Shown piece by piece: positions 7,376-14,807 of a DNA stretch of 18,186 nt. The translations under genes and the position numbers were made by a program. The notes below the pieces were generated by a model that was given only the letters and a program-made list of their open reading frames with translations, made no database searches and was not told the origin of the DNA. How positions within the stretch are numbered: the first letter of the stretch is position 1; each line of letters starts with the position of its first letter. The DNA is from CAZFZT01 sp964523675 (GTDB taxonomy: Bacteria > Planctomycetota > Phycisphaerae > Phycisphaerales > SM1A02): NCBI GenBank assembly GCA_964523675.1, contig CAZFZT010000073.1:1-18186 (forward strand). The letters run 5' to 3'.

Positions 7376-9526
7376 ATGGCCACCGACCTCACCAAAGTAA
7401 GAAACATTGGAATTTGTGCTCATATCGATGCCGGCAAAACAACGGTGACCGAGCGCATCCTCTATTACACCGGGAAGAACTACAAGATGGGCGAGGTCCA
7501 CGAAGGCACCGCCACCATGGACTTCCTCGAAGAGGAGCAGCAGCGCGGCATCACCATCCAGTCCGCCGCCACCACCTGCCCATGGGAACGCAACAACCAG
7601 TGGTACAAGATCAACCTCATCGACACGCCCGGCCACGTTGACTTTACCATCGAGGTCGAACGCTCCCTCCGCGTCCTCGACGGTGCTGTCGCCGTCTTCG
7701 ACGGCAAGGAAGGCGTCGAAGCCCAGTCCGAAACCGTCTGGCGCCAGGCCGATCGGTACAAAGTCCCGCGCCTGTGCTTCATCAACAAGATGGACAAGAT
7801 CGGCGCCGACTTCGAGTTCTCGTTCAAGACCATCAAGGATCGCCTCGGCGCGAACCCCATCGCCGTCCAGATCCCCATCGGCGCTTCCGACACTTTCGAA
7901 GGGCTCATCGACCTGCTCAACATGAAGGCGTACTACTTCGACGCCACCGAGCTCGGCTCCGTCGTCGAAGAACGCGACATCCCCGAGCACATGCAGGAGA
8001 TGGCTGAACTCTGGCGGCATGACCTGGTCGAGAAGGCCGCTGAGCTCGACGATGACCTCATGATGCAGTACCTCGAGGACGAATCCTCCATCACCGAAGA
8101 CCAAATCCGAGCCGCCCTTCGCAAGGGCACCATCGCCCGCAAGTGCAATCCCACGTTCTGCGGCTCCGCCCTCAAGTACATCGGCGTGCAGCGCCTGCTC
8201 AACGGCGTCATCGATTATCTGCCGAACCCGACGGAAGTCCCCGTTGTCGAAGGCGTCGATCCGCGCGATGCAGACAAAAAACTCAACCGCCCCCACTCCG
8301 AAGACGCACCATTCTCCGCGCTCGTCTTCAAGGTCGTCTCTGACACGCATGGCGACCTCACCTACATCCGCGTCTATTCCGGCAAGCTCGCCAAGGGCTC
8401 ACGACTGCTTAATCCTTCCAACAACAAGAAGGAAAACGTCAGCCGCATTTACGAGATGCACGCCAAGGATCGTCAGCCACTCGACGAAGTGGGCGCGGGC
8501 CAGATCGTCGCCGTCATCGGCCTCAAGAACTCCGCCACCGGCGACACGCTCTGCGATCCGGATAACCCGATCATCCTGGAGAAAATGGACTTCCCCGAGC
8601 CCGTCATCTCCATGTCCATTGAGCCGAATACGAACGAGGACAAGAAGAAGCTCTCTGAAGCGCTCACGACCATCAAGCGCGAGGATCCCTCGTTCCGCGC
8701 CAACTACAACGATGAAACCGGCGAGACCATCATCGCAGGCATGGGTGAACTTCACCTTGAGATCGTGAAGAACAAGCTCGTGCGCGATATGAAGATCAAC
8801 GTCCGCGTCGGAACGCCGCGTGTTTCCTACCGCGAAACAATCACCGGCTCCGCCAACGATGTGCGCGGCAAGTTCGTCAAGCAGACCGGCGGCCGCGGTC
8901 AGTACGGCGACGCAGTCGTCAACGTCTCGCCCATCACGCCGGAAGAAGTCGAGCAACACAACGCTTCGCTCACCGAGAAGCAGCTCGCGAAGGAAAAACT
9001 CGTGATGAAGGACGGCATCGTCTTCATCGACGCCATCAGCCAGGGCGTCATTCCCCGCGAGTACATCCCGTCCGTTGAGTACGGCGTCCGCGCCGCCGCC
9101 TCCGCAGGCATCCTCGGCGGCTACCCGGTCCAGAACATCAAGGTCGAACTTGTGTTTGGTTCATATCACGAAGTGGACTCCTCGCAGGTCGCCTTCGAGC
9201 AGGCTGGCGCGCTCGCCTTCCGTGAAGCATGCACCCGCGCGGGCCTCGCACTTCTTGAGCCGATCATGAAGGTCACGATCGTTACGCCGGATGAATACTT
9301 CGGCTCCGTCTCCGGCGACCTCTCATCGAGGCGCGGCCACATCCTCGACTCCGAAATGCGCGGCAACGCCCGCATCATCACCGCCGAAGTCCCGCTCTCG
9401 GAAATGTTCGGCTACACCACGGTCCTCCGCGGCATGACCCAAGGCCGCGCCACGAGCACCATGGAGCCGGCCGCGTACCGCCTGATGCCGGATCGCCTGA
9501 AGGACGCGGTGTTGGCGAAGGCGTGA
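7376..9526 (+). CDS. fusA: Translation elongation factor G
   Basis: EF-G is the GTPase that moves tRNAs and mRNA through the ribosome and, with RRF, recycles ribosomes. All G motifs are intact: AHIDAGKTT (15-23), RGITI (57-61), DTPGH (83-87, with the catalytic His), NKMD (137-140) and CGSALK (262-267). Domains II-V follow, including GMGELHLEI (455-463), GGRGQYGDAVV and the C-terminal RGHILDSEMRGNARIITAEVP region, where E. coli has RRG-(x)n-P-L. The protein has 716 residues, against 704 in E. coli; domain IV carries an insert of about 25 charged residues (521-546) before IDAISQGVIPREYIPSV. There is no Shine-Dalgarno before the ATG. It is not beside rpsL, rpsG or tuf, but lies about 8 kb from the alpha-operon genes on the opposite strand. 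Confidence 0.95.
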   Translation: MATDLTKVRNIGICAHIDAGKTTVTERILYYTGKNYKMGEVHEGTATMDFLEEEQQRGITIQSAATTCPWERNNQWYKINLIDTPGHVDFTIEVERSLRVLDGAVAVFDGKEGVEAQSETVWRQADRYKVPRLCFINKMDKIGADFEFSFKTIKDRLGANPIAVQIPIGASDTFEGLIDLLNMKAYYFDATELGSVVEERDIPEHMQEMAELWRHDLVEKAAELDDDLMMQYLEDESSITEDQIRAALRKGTIARKCNPTFCGSALKYIGVQRLLNGVIDYLPNPTEVPVVEGVDPRDADKKLNRPHSEDAPFSALVFKVVSDTHGDLTYIRVYSGKLAKGSRLLNPSNNKKENVSRIYEMHAKDRQPLDEVGAGQIVAVIGLKNSATGDTLCDPDNPIILEKMDFPEPVISMSIEPNTNEDKKKLSEALTTIKREDPSFRANYNDETGETIIAGMGELHLEIVKNKLVRDMKINVRVGTPRVSYRETITGSANDVRGKFVKQTGGRGQYGDAVVNVSPITPEEVEQHNASLTEKQLAKEKLVMKDGIVFIDAISQGVIPREYIPSVEYGVRAAASAGILGGYPVQNIKVELVFGSYHEVDSSQVAFEQAGALAFREACTRAGLALLEPIMKVTIVTPDEYFGSVSGDLSSRRGHILDSEMRGNARIITAEVPLSEMFGYTTVLRGMTQGRATSTMEPAAYRLMPDRLKDAVLAKA

Positions 9527-9530
9527 CAAA

Positions 9531-9616
9531 TAGCCCCGGCCTTGGCCGGGGGGTAACCGCCGCGCATTCGCGTGCTTCGGATCACGCGACACCCGCCCCG
9601 GCCAAGGCCGGGGCTA
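9531..9616. repeat. Perfect 21-bp inverted repeat downstream of fusA
   Basis: The left arm (9531-9551) is the exact reverse complement of the right arm (9596-9616), with 44 nt between. Each arm is itself a palindrome: CCCCGGCC and GGCCGGGG meet over two bases. It begins four bases after the fusA stop, so it would fold at the 3' end of the fusA mRNA, though with no T-tract. A third related copy lies at 17163-17183. Confidence 0.85.
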
Positions 9617-9644
9617 TGTGAAACCGGCATATCCCATCCGCGAG

Positions 9645-9664
9645 CCGCCGCGTCCACGCGGCGG
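9645..9664. terminator. GC-rich stem-loop in the convergent fusA / RIC gap
   Basis: CCGCCGCG pairs with CGCGGCGG over a TCCA loop. It lies between the ends of two convergent genes. No T-run follows on either strand, so termination is only a guess. The rest of the 284-bp gap (9527-9810) shows nothing else recognisable. Confidence 0.3.
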
Positions 9665-9810
9665 ACGACACCATACAAATCGCTGAATCACGACGCAGCG
9701 CACGGCCGCTTCTGCTCCTTGCGAACTGGGGCTAAAAAGGGCGCGGCGGAACGCCTCAAGATCAGACGCGGGCTCCGGCAACTGCCGCGGCCGGGTGAAT
9801 AGTGTCGCGC

Positions 9811-10635
9811 TTATTTCGCGGCACGGCCGGCTTCGATCGACATCGCCTTGGGAAAAAGCACGCTGTTCTCAAGATGGACGTGCTTCATCATCTGACGTTC
9901 GAGGTGGTCGAGAGCAGTCAGCATCTGGCGATAAAGATTGCACGCACCCGCCGGCGGCGTGTAACCGTCGGTGAGCGCGTTGAGCGTTCGCAACGCGGCG
10001 GCGGCCTCGTCGTGATCGTCATACAACACGTCGATCGCTTCATGCAGATTCTCTACTGCCCGGCCGTCGGCCAGTTCGCGGATTGCGGGGAAAGCGCGAT
10101 TCTCTTCGTCAGCCATGTGCGATTCAAGTTCAGCACGCAAGTCGCGGAAGACCCGCTGCACCTCGGCGAGTTCAGCATGATCCATGCCATGCACTTCAAC
10201 CACCGTGGCCATGATCTCATCCAGTCGCGGCAAAAGCGTGCGAAGTTCCGCGTGATAGGTCATGACGATGTGGTCGATGACCTCATCAACGCTCGCATCG
10301 TCGAAGTTGCGTCCATGATTATCTGCCATGCGACCGCCGATGACCGCCAGTGCATCGAGCAGACGGCGAGGGCTGATGCTTTTTGCAGCGGCGGCCTCAC
10401 CGAGAGGCGTATCGCCACCGCAACAATAATCGATGCCGACAAGATCGAAGATTCGCGCGGCATCGGGCTGTTCCGTCACAATCCTGCCGACCGGCGTCTG
10501 TTCATTCCACGCAGAAGATGTCCGTTCGACCGGCACAATCACAAGTGCATGGTCGGCGTGCCGACTCTGGTGGCTTGAACAAGCACTCATGAATAAAGCG
10601 AGCAGCGCGAGGATGGCAAGGGGTGCGTACAGCAT
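9811..10635 (-). CDS. RIC-family (ScdA/YtfE-like) di-iron protein with a lipoprotein signal
   Basis: RIC proteins repair iron-sulfur clusters damaged by nitric oxide or peroxide and are normally cytoplasmic. This 274-residue protein has the N-terminal ScdA_N domain: TPVGRIVTEQPDAARIFDLV, then GIDYCCGG with C71-C72. A hemerythrin-like helical domain follows, with likely di-iron ligands in DHIVMTYH (H122, H128), ESHMADEE (H173, E177), YDDHDE (H208) and KHVHLEN (H252/H254, E256). What is odd is the N-terminus, MLYAPLAILALLALFMSACS: a hydrophobic signal ending in a lipobox with Cys19. The ATG at 10635 has an AGGAG ribosome site seven bases away, so the signal is probably translated. An internal start at Met16 has no such site and would still not give a normal N-terminus. 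It likely sits on the periplasmic face of a membrane. Confidence 0.85.
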   Translation of the reverse strand: MLYAPLAILALLALFMSACSSHQSRHADHALVIVPVERTSSAWNEQTPVGRIVTEQPDAARIFDLVGIDYCCGGDTPLGEAAAAKSISPRRLLDALAVIGGRMADNHGRNFDDASVDEVIDHIVMTYHAELRTLLPRLDEIMATVVEVHGMDHAELAEVQRVFRDLRAELESHMADEENRAFPAIRELADGRAVENLHEAIDVLYDDHDEAAAALRTLNALTDGYTPPAGACNLYRQMLTALDHLERQMMKHVHLENSVLFPKAMSIEAGRAAK

Positions 10636-10679
10636 GAGGAATCTCCTGTGGGAAGCGACAAGCGCGGAGCCGTGTCCGC

Positions 10680-10718
10680 AAAGTGGACAAGTATATCCAC
10701 TTTATGGCGCGACGTCGA
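10680..10718 (-). promoter_or_regulatory. Promoter of the RIC gene overlapped by a 24-bp palindromic operator
   Basis: AAAGTGGA (10680-10687) and TCCACTTT (10696-10703) form an eight-base inverted repeat with an eight-base spacer. On the minus strand the spacer holds TATACT (10690-10695), a good -10, with TCGACG (10713-10718) at 17 bp as a fair -35. A repressor bound at the palindrome would cover the -10. Since RIC genes are often controlled by NO-sensing Rrf2 proteins (NsrR), such a regulator is a reasonable guess, but the half-site does not match the E. coli NsrR consensus. Confidence 0.55.
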
Positions 10719-10897
10719 ATGGCCGGATTCACTCGACCCTGCTGAGATTTGAATCACCGTCGTCGGGCTTCTTGAGGCAAGGAGCCGCGTTCTCTTCATC
10801 ACAACCCATTCCTGTGTCATCGTGTCGACGATCGTGAACCGCCGGTTGCGCGGGCTGATCCATACATTCAAAGAGATGCCGACACAGCCACAGGGAC

Positions 10898-11773
10898 TTA
10901 CGCAGCGGACGCGGGAGCGTTGGCGGCTGCTTCGGCGGCTGCGAGCTCTGCCGCTTCATCATTTGAAATGCCGCGGCCGGGCATCGGAACGATCATCGGC
11001 ACGCGCCTGCGGTAAGTTGCGTATGCCTCGCCGTGATGCTGCACGAGGTTGCGCTCTTCGAGCTGAATCGCAACAAGAATGTACGCGGTGGTGAGGAGGG
11101 CAAACACCAGGTGCGCAGCGGTCATGGTCGGCGTGAACCAGAACGCGCAGAGCCAGCCGAGGTACAGCGGATGGCGCACCAGCTTGTACGGTCCCGGCGT
11201 CTTGAAACGCAGGAACGTGTAGGGCTTCCCGCGGAAGTACAGCCACACCTGGCGCAGGCCGAAGAGGTCGAAATGGTTGATCAGAAACGTCGAGAGTAAT
11301 ACGAGTGCCCAGCCGAAGGCGAAGCCGGCGTACATGACTGCCTGTCCCGCTGGATGCTCGATGTTCCAGATCACGCCGCCCATCGGCTGCCAGAACCAGA
11401 AGAGCGCAATGAGCGCGACGCTGGAGAAGAGTACATAGGTGCTGCGCTCGGCGGGCTTGGGCACGAGCCGCGTCCACCACCGCTTGAAGCTCGGCCGGGC
11501 CATCATGCTGTGCTGGACCGCGAACACGCCAAGCAGCAGAACATTCATGAGCAGCGCCGGCCAGAATGCAAGCACTGGCTCGCCGTCGATCGCTCGCGGG
11601 ACGACCAGATTGCCGACGAATCCGAGCGCGTACAGGAACGTGCCGAAGAAGATGATGTAACTCACCACACCATAGAGCAGGACGGCCAGGCGCGAAGCGC
11701 TGGATGCGCCCTCCCCGGTGAAGCCCGCGCCATCTGCAGGGCTGGTCATGGAAGAATGTGCTTGATACTGCAT
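10898..11773 (-). CDS. mddA: MddA-like methanethiol S-methyltransferase (membrane methyltransferase)
   Basis: This 291-residue membrane protein belongs to the isoprenylcysteine carboxyl methyltransferase/PEMT-like superfamily. The C-terminal signature is clear: GPYKLVRHPLYLGWLCAFW, then a hydrophobic helix, EERNLVQHHGEAYATYRRRV and PMIVPMPGR. About five to six membrane segments are visible, the first near residues 28-55. The pattern best fits MddA, which methylates methanethiol with SAM to give dimethyl sulfide; NnrU-like or other thiol methyltransferases of the same fold cannot be excluded. A spare Ala-rich tail ends the protein. The ATG at 11773 has AAAGGAG seven bases upstream. It diverges from a TetR gene, which probably controls it. 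Next downstream on the same strand is the RIC gene, which has its own promoter. Confidence 0.75.
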   Translation of the reverse strand: MQYQAHSSMTSPADGAGFTGEGASSASRLAVLLYGVVSYIIFFGTFLYALGFVGNLVVPRAIDGEPVLAFWPALLMNVLLLGVFAVQHSMMARPSFKRWWTRLVPKPAERSTYVLFSSVALIALFWFWQPMGGVIWNIEHPAGQAVMYAGFAFGWALVLLSTFLINHFDLFGLRQVWLYFRGKPYTFLRFKTPGPYKLVRHPLYLGWLCAFWFTPTMTAAHLVFALLTTAYILVAIQLEERNLVQHHGEAYATYRRRVPMIVPMPGRGISNDEAAELAAAEAAANAPASAA

Positions 11774-11893
11774 AACAATGCTCCTTTATCCGCCAATAGT
11801 GAAAGATCGCCCACGAGGCGGCGGCTGCTGACGCGATCATCGACCTTCATGACGTGCAGTGCCGTGGCACGCCGCCCCACCGCGAATGGAGCT

Positions 11894-11921
11894 ACTGTAC
11901 GATTTCCTTGGCCCAAGTAAA
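11894..11921 (-). promoter_or_regulatory. Possible mddA promoter
   Basis: On the minus strand TTTACT (11916-11921) and TACAGT (11894-11899) are 16 bp apart, each matching four of six consensus bases. A start near 11887 would give a leader of about 115 nt. It lies next to the GTACAC boxes, consistent with control by the divergent TetR protein. Confidence 0.35.
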
Positions 11922-11932
11922 GTTGACTCGTG

Positions 11933-11983
11933 GTACACTTGGGGTGTACGTGAGGTACACCATGGGCAGCGAAGGAGTACACC
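11933..11983 (+). promoter_or_regulatory. Repeated GTACAC boxes: likely TetR operator
   Basis: GTACAC (11933-11938) and GTGTAC (11944-11949) form an inverted repeat with a five-base spacer. Two more boxes follow in direct orientation: GGTACACC (11954-11961) and GTACACC (11977-11983), the last lying between the Shine-Dalgarno GAAGGAG (11971-11977) and the tetR ATG. A TTGACT at 11923-11928 could be the tetR -35, placing the palindrome in its spacer. The layout suggests autorepression and control of mddA. Confidence 0.55.
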
Positions 11984-12568
11984 ATGACCGGAACCACCCG
12001 TGATCGCTTGATCGACGCGGCAATTGATCAGTTCTACCGCTTCGGCTACAACGCCGTGGGGTTGGACAGGATTCTCGAAGCCGTCGGCATCACCAAGACC
12101 GCCTTCTATAAGCACTTTGAGAGCAAGGACGCGCTGATTCTGGCTGCGCTCGAAAGACGAGATCGGCACGATGTTGCCGAACTTTTGACTCTGATTGAGT
12201 CTCGCGCGGCCGATGGTCCGAAGGCGCAGTTGCTTGCCCTGTTTGACCTTCTGCGGGATTGGTTCCAGGACGAGACCTTTCGCGGCTGCATGTTCATGAC
12301 GGCGGCGATCGAGTTCCCCAATCCGAACGATCCCATCCACGTCATGGCGGAGGAGCATAGCCGACACCTCCAGGATGCGCTCGTTGAGGTGGCGGCGACG
12401 GCGGGCATGCCTTCGCCAGAGTCGCTTGCCGGGCAACTTATGCTGCTCGTGGCCGGTGCGTTGACTGCCCGTCATGTCTCGAATGACCAGGTTGCCGCAG
12501 AGGCGGCCTTTATTGCCGCGGAAGCGTTGATCGAACGGCATCTGCTCGCCGATCCTGTTGCCGCATGA
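11984..12568 (+). CDS. TetR/AcrR-family transcriptional regulator
   Basis: This 194-residue protein has a standard TetR N-terminal helix-turn-helix: TRDRLIDAAIDQFYRFGYNA, then GLDRILEAVGITKTAFYKHF (about 22-41), with the KTAFYKHFESKD recognition region. The C-terminal ligand domain is helical, with FRGCMFMTAAIEFP (about 99-112), which resembles the TetR_C subgroup that carries a conserved Cys at this point (here Cys in RGCMF). Such proteins are mostly repressors released by a small molecule. It is divergent from mddA, with palindromic boxes between, so a volatile thiol or other mddA substrate is a possible ligand; this is inference. The ATG at 11984 has GAAGGAG six bases away. It converges with sppA, with a gap of only 12 bp. 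Confidence 0.9.
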   Translation: MTGTTRDRLIDAAIDQFYRFGYNAVGLDRILEAVGITKTAFYKHFESKDALILAALERRDRHDVAELLTLIESRAADGPKAQLLALFDLLRDWFQDETFRGCMFMTAAIEFPNPNDPIHVMAEEHSRHLQDALVEVAATAGMPSPESLAGQLMLLVAGALTARHVSNDQVAAEAAFIAAEALIERHLLADPVAA

Positions 12569-12580
12569 CGTGCAGCACGC

Positions 12581-13585
12581 TCAATCGGCAAATGCCGCTG
12601 GATCCCACAGGTAGTAGAACGCCGGCGCGTCGAGCATGGCCGAACCCGCCATGTTCACCTGGAGCAAGTTGATCTGCGAATGGGCTGCTGCGAAGGGTTG
12701 GCTCTGCGCGTAGGCGCTGCCGACGTGTTGCAGCGGACGGTGATACTTCACCAGAACTGCGCCTTCAAGGCCGGCAAATTCCTTGGCCCGGCGAAATGCA
12801 TCGTGCAGATCGCCGACGTGATCGACAAGGCCGAGCTGATGCGCCCGCCGGCCGGTGACAACACGACCGTCAAGCACCTCCTCCAGCGCATCTTCAGAGA
12901 GCTCGCGTGCCCGCAAGACAACAGTAACAAAGCCATTGAAGAACTCGTCGACCAGTCCCTGAAAGATGTCGCGATGTTCCGGCTGGAACGGCTCAAAAGG
13001 TGAGCCGGCTGCCTTGTTCGGCCCTGAAGTGATCGACTCAGCGCGAACACCGATGCGGCGCATGCCTTCGGAGAAATTGAACAATTGCACGATGACGCCG
13101 ACTGAACCGGTGATCGTGGTCGGATGCGCAATGATCTCATCGCCCGCGCAGGCGAGGTAATAACCCCCTGATGCGGCGAGGTCGCTCATCAGCACAATGA
13201 CCGGCTTCTCTGATTGACTCTTGAACCGCATCGTCTCGCGGTAGAGCACATCAGATGCAGTGACGGTGCCGCCGGGCGAGTTGATCCGCACGACCACCGC
13301 GCGGGTGCGCGAGTCCTCCTCCGCTTTGCGCAGCGCCTCGACGTACTCGGCCACGGGGTTCTCACCGGGCTGTGGAAAGCCGGGTCTGCGCGCATCCATA
13401 ATGAGACCCGTAACATCAATCAGAACAACCTTGGGCGCAGCCAACCCCGTCGCGCCATCCTTCAACACGATGGACTCAACAAGCGCGTCCTCGGCGGGTA
13501 CGAGGTCCATGACGAGCCGCAAGCGCGAACAACCGCTCGCGCACACAATCGCTGCGAGCATGAAAAGTATTGATAGCCGTCGCAT
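12581..13585 (-). CDS. sppA: SppA-like S49 signal peptide peptidase, predicted lipoprotein
   Basis: S49 proteases cut leftover signal peptides and other membrane-bound fragments using a Ser-Lys dyad. Here the Ser is S139 in SDLAASGGYYLA and the Lys is K191 in SGPNKAAGSPFEP, both in the expected setting. RINSPGG (100-106) and TGSVGVI (159-165) are further family marks. The single-domain form (334 residues) resembles the short SppA/SohB-like type and not the 618-residue E. coli SppA. Instead of a membrane anchor it starts with MRRLSILFMLAAIVCASGCS, a signal peptide with a plausible lipobox at Cys19, so it is probably tethered by lipid outside the cytoplasm. A TACACT sequence lies seven bases before the ATG on the coding strand, which could give a nearly leaderless mRNA, but its -35 is poor. 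The methyltransferase gene ends 38 bp upstream. Confidence 0.88.
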   Translation of the reverse strand: MRRLSILFMLAAIVCASGCSRLRLVMDLVPAEDALVESIVLKDGATGLAAPKVVLIDVTGLIMDARRPGFPQPGENPVAEYVEALRKAEEDSRTRAVVVRINSPGGTVTASDVLYRETMRFKSQSEKPVIVLMSDLAASGGYYLACAGDEIIAHPTTITGSVGVIVQLFNFSEGMRRIGVRAESITSGPNKAAGSPFEPFQPEHRDIFQGLVDEFFNGFVTVVLRARELSEDALEEVLDGRVVTGRRAHQLGLVDHVGDLHDAFRRAKEFAGLEGAVLVKYHRPLQHVGSAYAQSQPFAAAHSQINLLQVNMAGSAMLDAPAFYYLWDPAAFAD

Positions 13586-13623
13586 TCGGAGCAGTGTACC
13601 ACCCCACCGCCGCGCCCGACCGC

Positions 13624-14316
13624 CTACCGCACCAGACGAACCGCGACAGCCGGCGGGACGTTGCCGATCACGAGTTGTCGCTTCCCGGAATGCTTTCGCC
13701 GCAGAATCTTGCCGGTGGCCCCGATGGCCTTCAATTGTCGCCGCCCCTGCGTCCCCACCAGCGGCGCCTTGAGCGCGCGAACCCCGGCATACTCGAAGTA
13801 GGTAAGTTCGCCATCTTCCTCAAGAAAATCAATCAGCCGTCGAAAGATCGCGCGCACAAGCGACGGCGGAAAATTGTTGAACGGCAGGCCGCAGATAATG
13901 TGCTGGAAGCGGCCGTCGATCTGCACCGACTCAATCGACTCGCAGTGCAGTTTCACGACAATGTCCGAATGCAGAGCGCGAAATGGCGCGAGCATCCTCT
14001 GCTCAAGACGCTGCGCGAAGACGCGATTAATCTCGACGACATGGAACTCATCCCCGGGCCGGAGCGCGTTCAGGATGAACTTCGTGAATGGGCCGGTGCC
14101 AGGGCCGACTTCAAGGATGCGGCGAGGTCCGCTGCGCTCACGAATCGATCGTGTCATCGCTCGAGCGAGCGCAGGCGATGAAGGAACAAGCGCGCCGGTT
14201 GTCTTGAACTCCTTGAAAAACTGGCGCACGAAGATGAGCATGGGGCGTTGCATCATACGCCCCCGCCGAAAGTCGTGCTGAATGTTCATCGCACGTCCGG
14301 CCCCTCGCGCCGGCAT
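13624..14316 (-). CDS. Class I SAM-dependent methyltransferase, PmtA-like
   Basis: This 230-residue protein has a Rossmann methyltransferase core. Motif I is ILEVGPGTGPFTKF (67-80), followed by an acidic end of strand 2 in VVEIN (93-97) and IICGLPFNNFPPSLVRAIF in the motif IV position. The N-terminal FFKEFKTTGALVPSSPALAR (33-52) is typical of phospholipid N-methyltransferases (PmtA) and relatives that are often annotated as rRNA adenine dimethylase-like. The likely substrate is phosphatidylethanolamine, but this is by family only. The start is uncertain: ATGs at 14316, 14289 and 14256 are all possible and none has a clear ribosome site. It begins 16 nt after the rplT stop, so it probably shares the ribosomal protein transcript. 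Confidence 0.75.
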   Translation of the reverse strand: MPARGAGRAMNIQHDFRRGRMMQRPMLIFVRQFFKEFKTTGALVPSSPALARAMTRSIRERSGPRRILEVGPGTGPFTKFILNALRPGDEFHVVEINRVFAQRLEQRMLAPFRALHSDIVVKLHCESIESVQIDGRFQHIICGLPFNNFPPSLVRAIFRRLIDFLEEDGELTYFEYAGVRALKAPLVGTQGRRQLKAIGATGKILRRKHSGKRQLVIGNVPPAVAVRLVR

Positions 14317-14332
14317 GCGTGATGGGAGATCG

Positions 14333-14710
14333 TCAGGCGGAGGCCATCGCCGTTGCGCGCGTGTGCTCTTCGGCTCGCTTCACCAGTTCGTCAAAGGCCT
14401 TGGGATCTTCGATCGCTAACTGGCTGAGCATCTTCCGGTTGAGGAGGATGCCGGCATTCTGAAGTCCATTGATGAACCGGCTATAGCGTGTTCCACGCAT
14501 GCGGCATGCAGCCGTTATGCGCGTGATCCAGAGTCGGCGGAAATCCCGTCGGCGAGCGCGGCGATCACGCCACGCAAACTGCCCGGCGCGCATCACAGCG
14601 ACTTTCGCCTGCTGCTTATGCCGATGCTTGGTTCCCCAGTAGCCCCGAGCGGCCCTGAGAAGTTTGCGACGGGCTTGTGTACGAGCGGCACCCTTACGAA
14701 CGCGTGGCAT
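14333..14710 (-). CDS. rplT: 50S ribosomal protein L20 (bL20)
   Basis: L20 is an early 50S assembly protein that binds 23S rRNA and, in several bacteria, represses its own operon. The 125-residue sequence is easily recognised: MPRVRKGAARTQARRKLLRA, GYWGTKHRHKQQAKVAVMRA, RRARRRDFRRLWITRITAAC and GLQNAGILLNRKMLSQLA. It has a slightly longer C-terminal tail than E. coli L20 (118 residues). AAAGGATG lies close before the ATG. It is 97 nt downstream of rpmI, the usual neighbour, but infC is absent from the window. Confidence 0.97.
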   Translation of the reverse strand: MPRVRKGAARTQARRKLLRAARGYWGTKHRHKQQAKVAVMRAGQFAWRDRRARRRDFRRLWITRITAACRMRGTRYSRFINGLQNAGILLNRKMLSQLAIEDPKAFDELVKRAEEHTRATAMASA

Positions 14711-14807
14711 GACGATTCATCCTTTGAACTACGACGTTGCCGAGTCGGAGGCCTGGACCATTCCAGACGCTTGCTCCCGCTCTGCATGCGAAGCCGCAAG
14801 CGGCGGC

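Noticed and set aside
7247..8350. 367-codon minus-strand frame antisense to fusA
   Set aside because: It is the mirror of the strongly conserved EF-G coding frame; the apparent protein is Val/Asp/Gly-rich shadow sequence.
10729..10863. 44-codon acidic ORF on the minus strand between mddA and the RIC gene (starts MDQPAQPAV)
   Set aside because: It has no ribosome site, no recognisable domain, and it runs into the RIC promoter region. Chance cannot be excluded, so I did not list it as a gene.
10959..11840. 293-codon frame on the same strand as mddA, in another phase
   Set aside because: It overlaps the mddA frame, is Arg/His/Ala rich and lacks the membrane pattern seen in the true frame.
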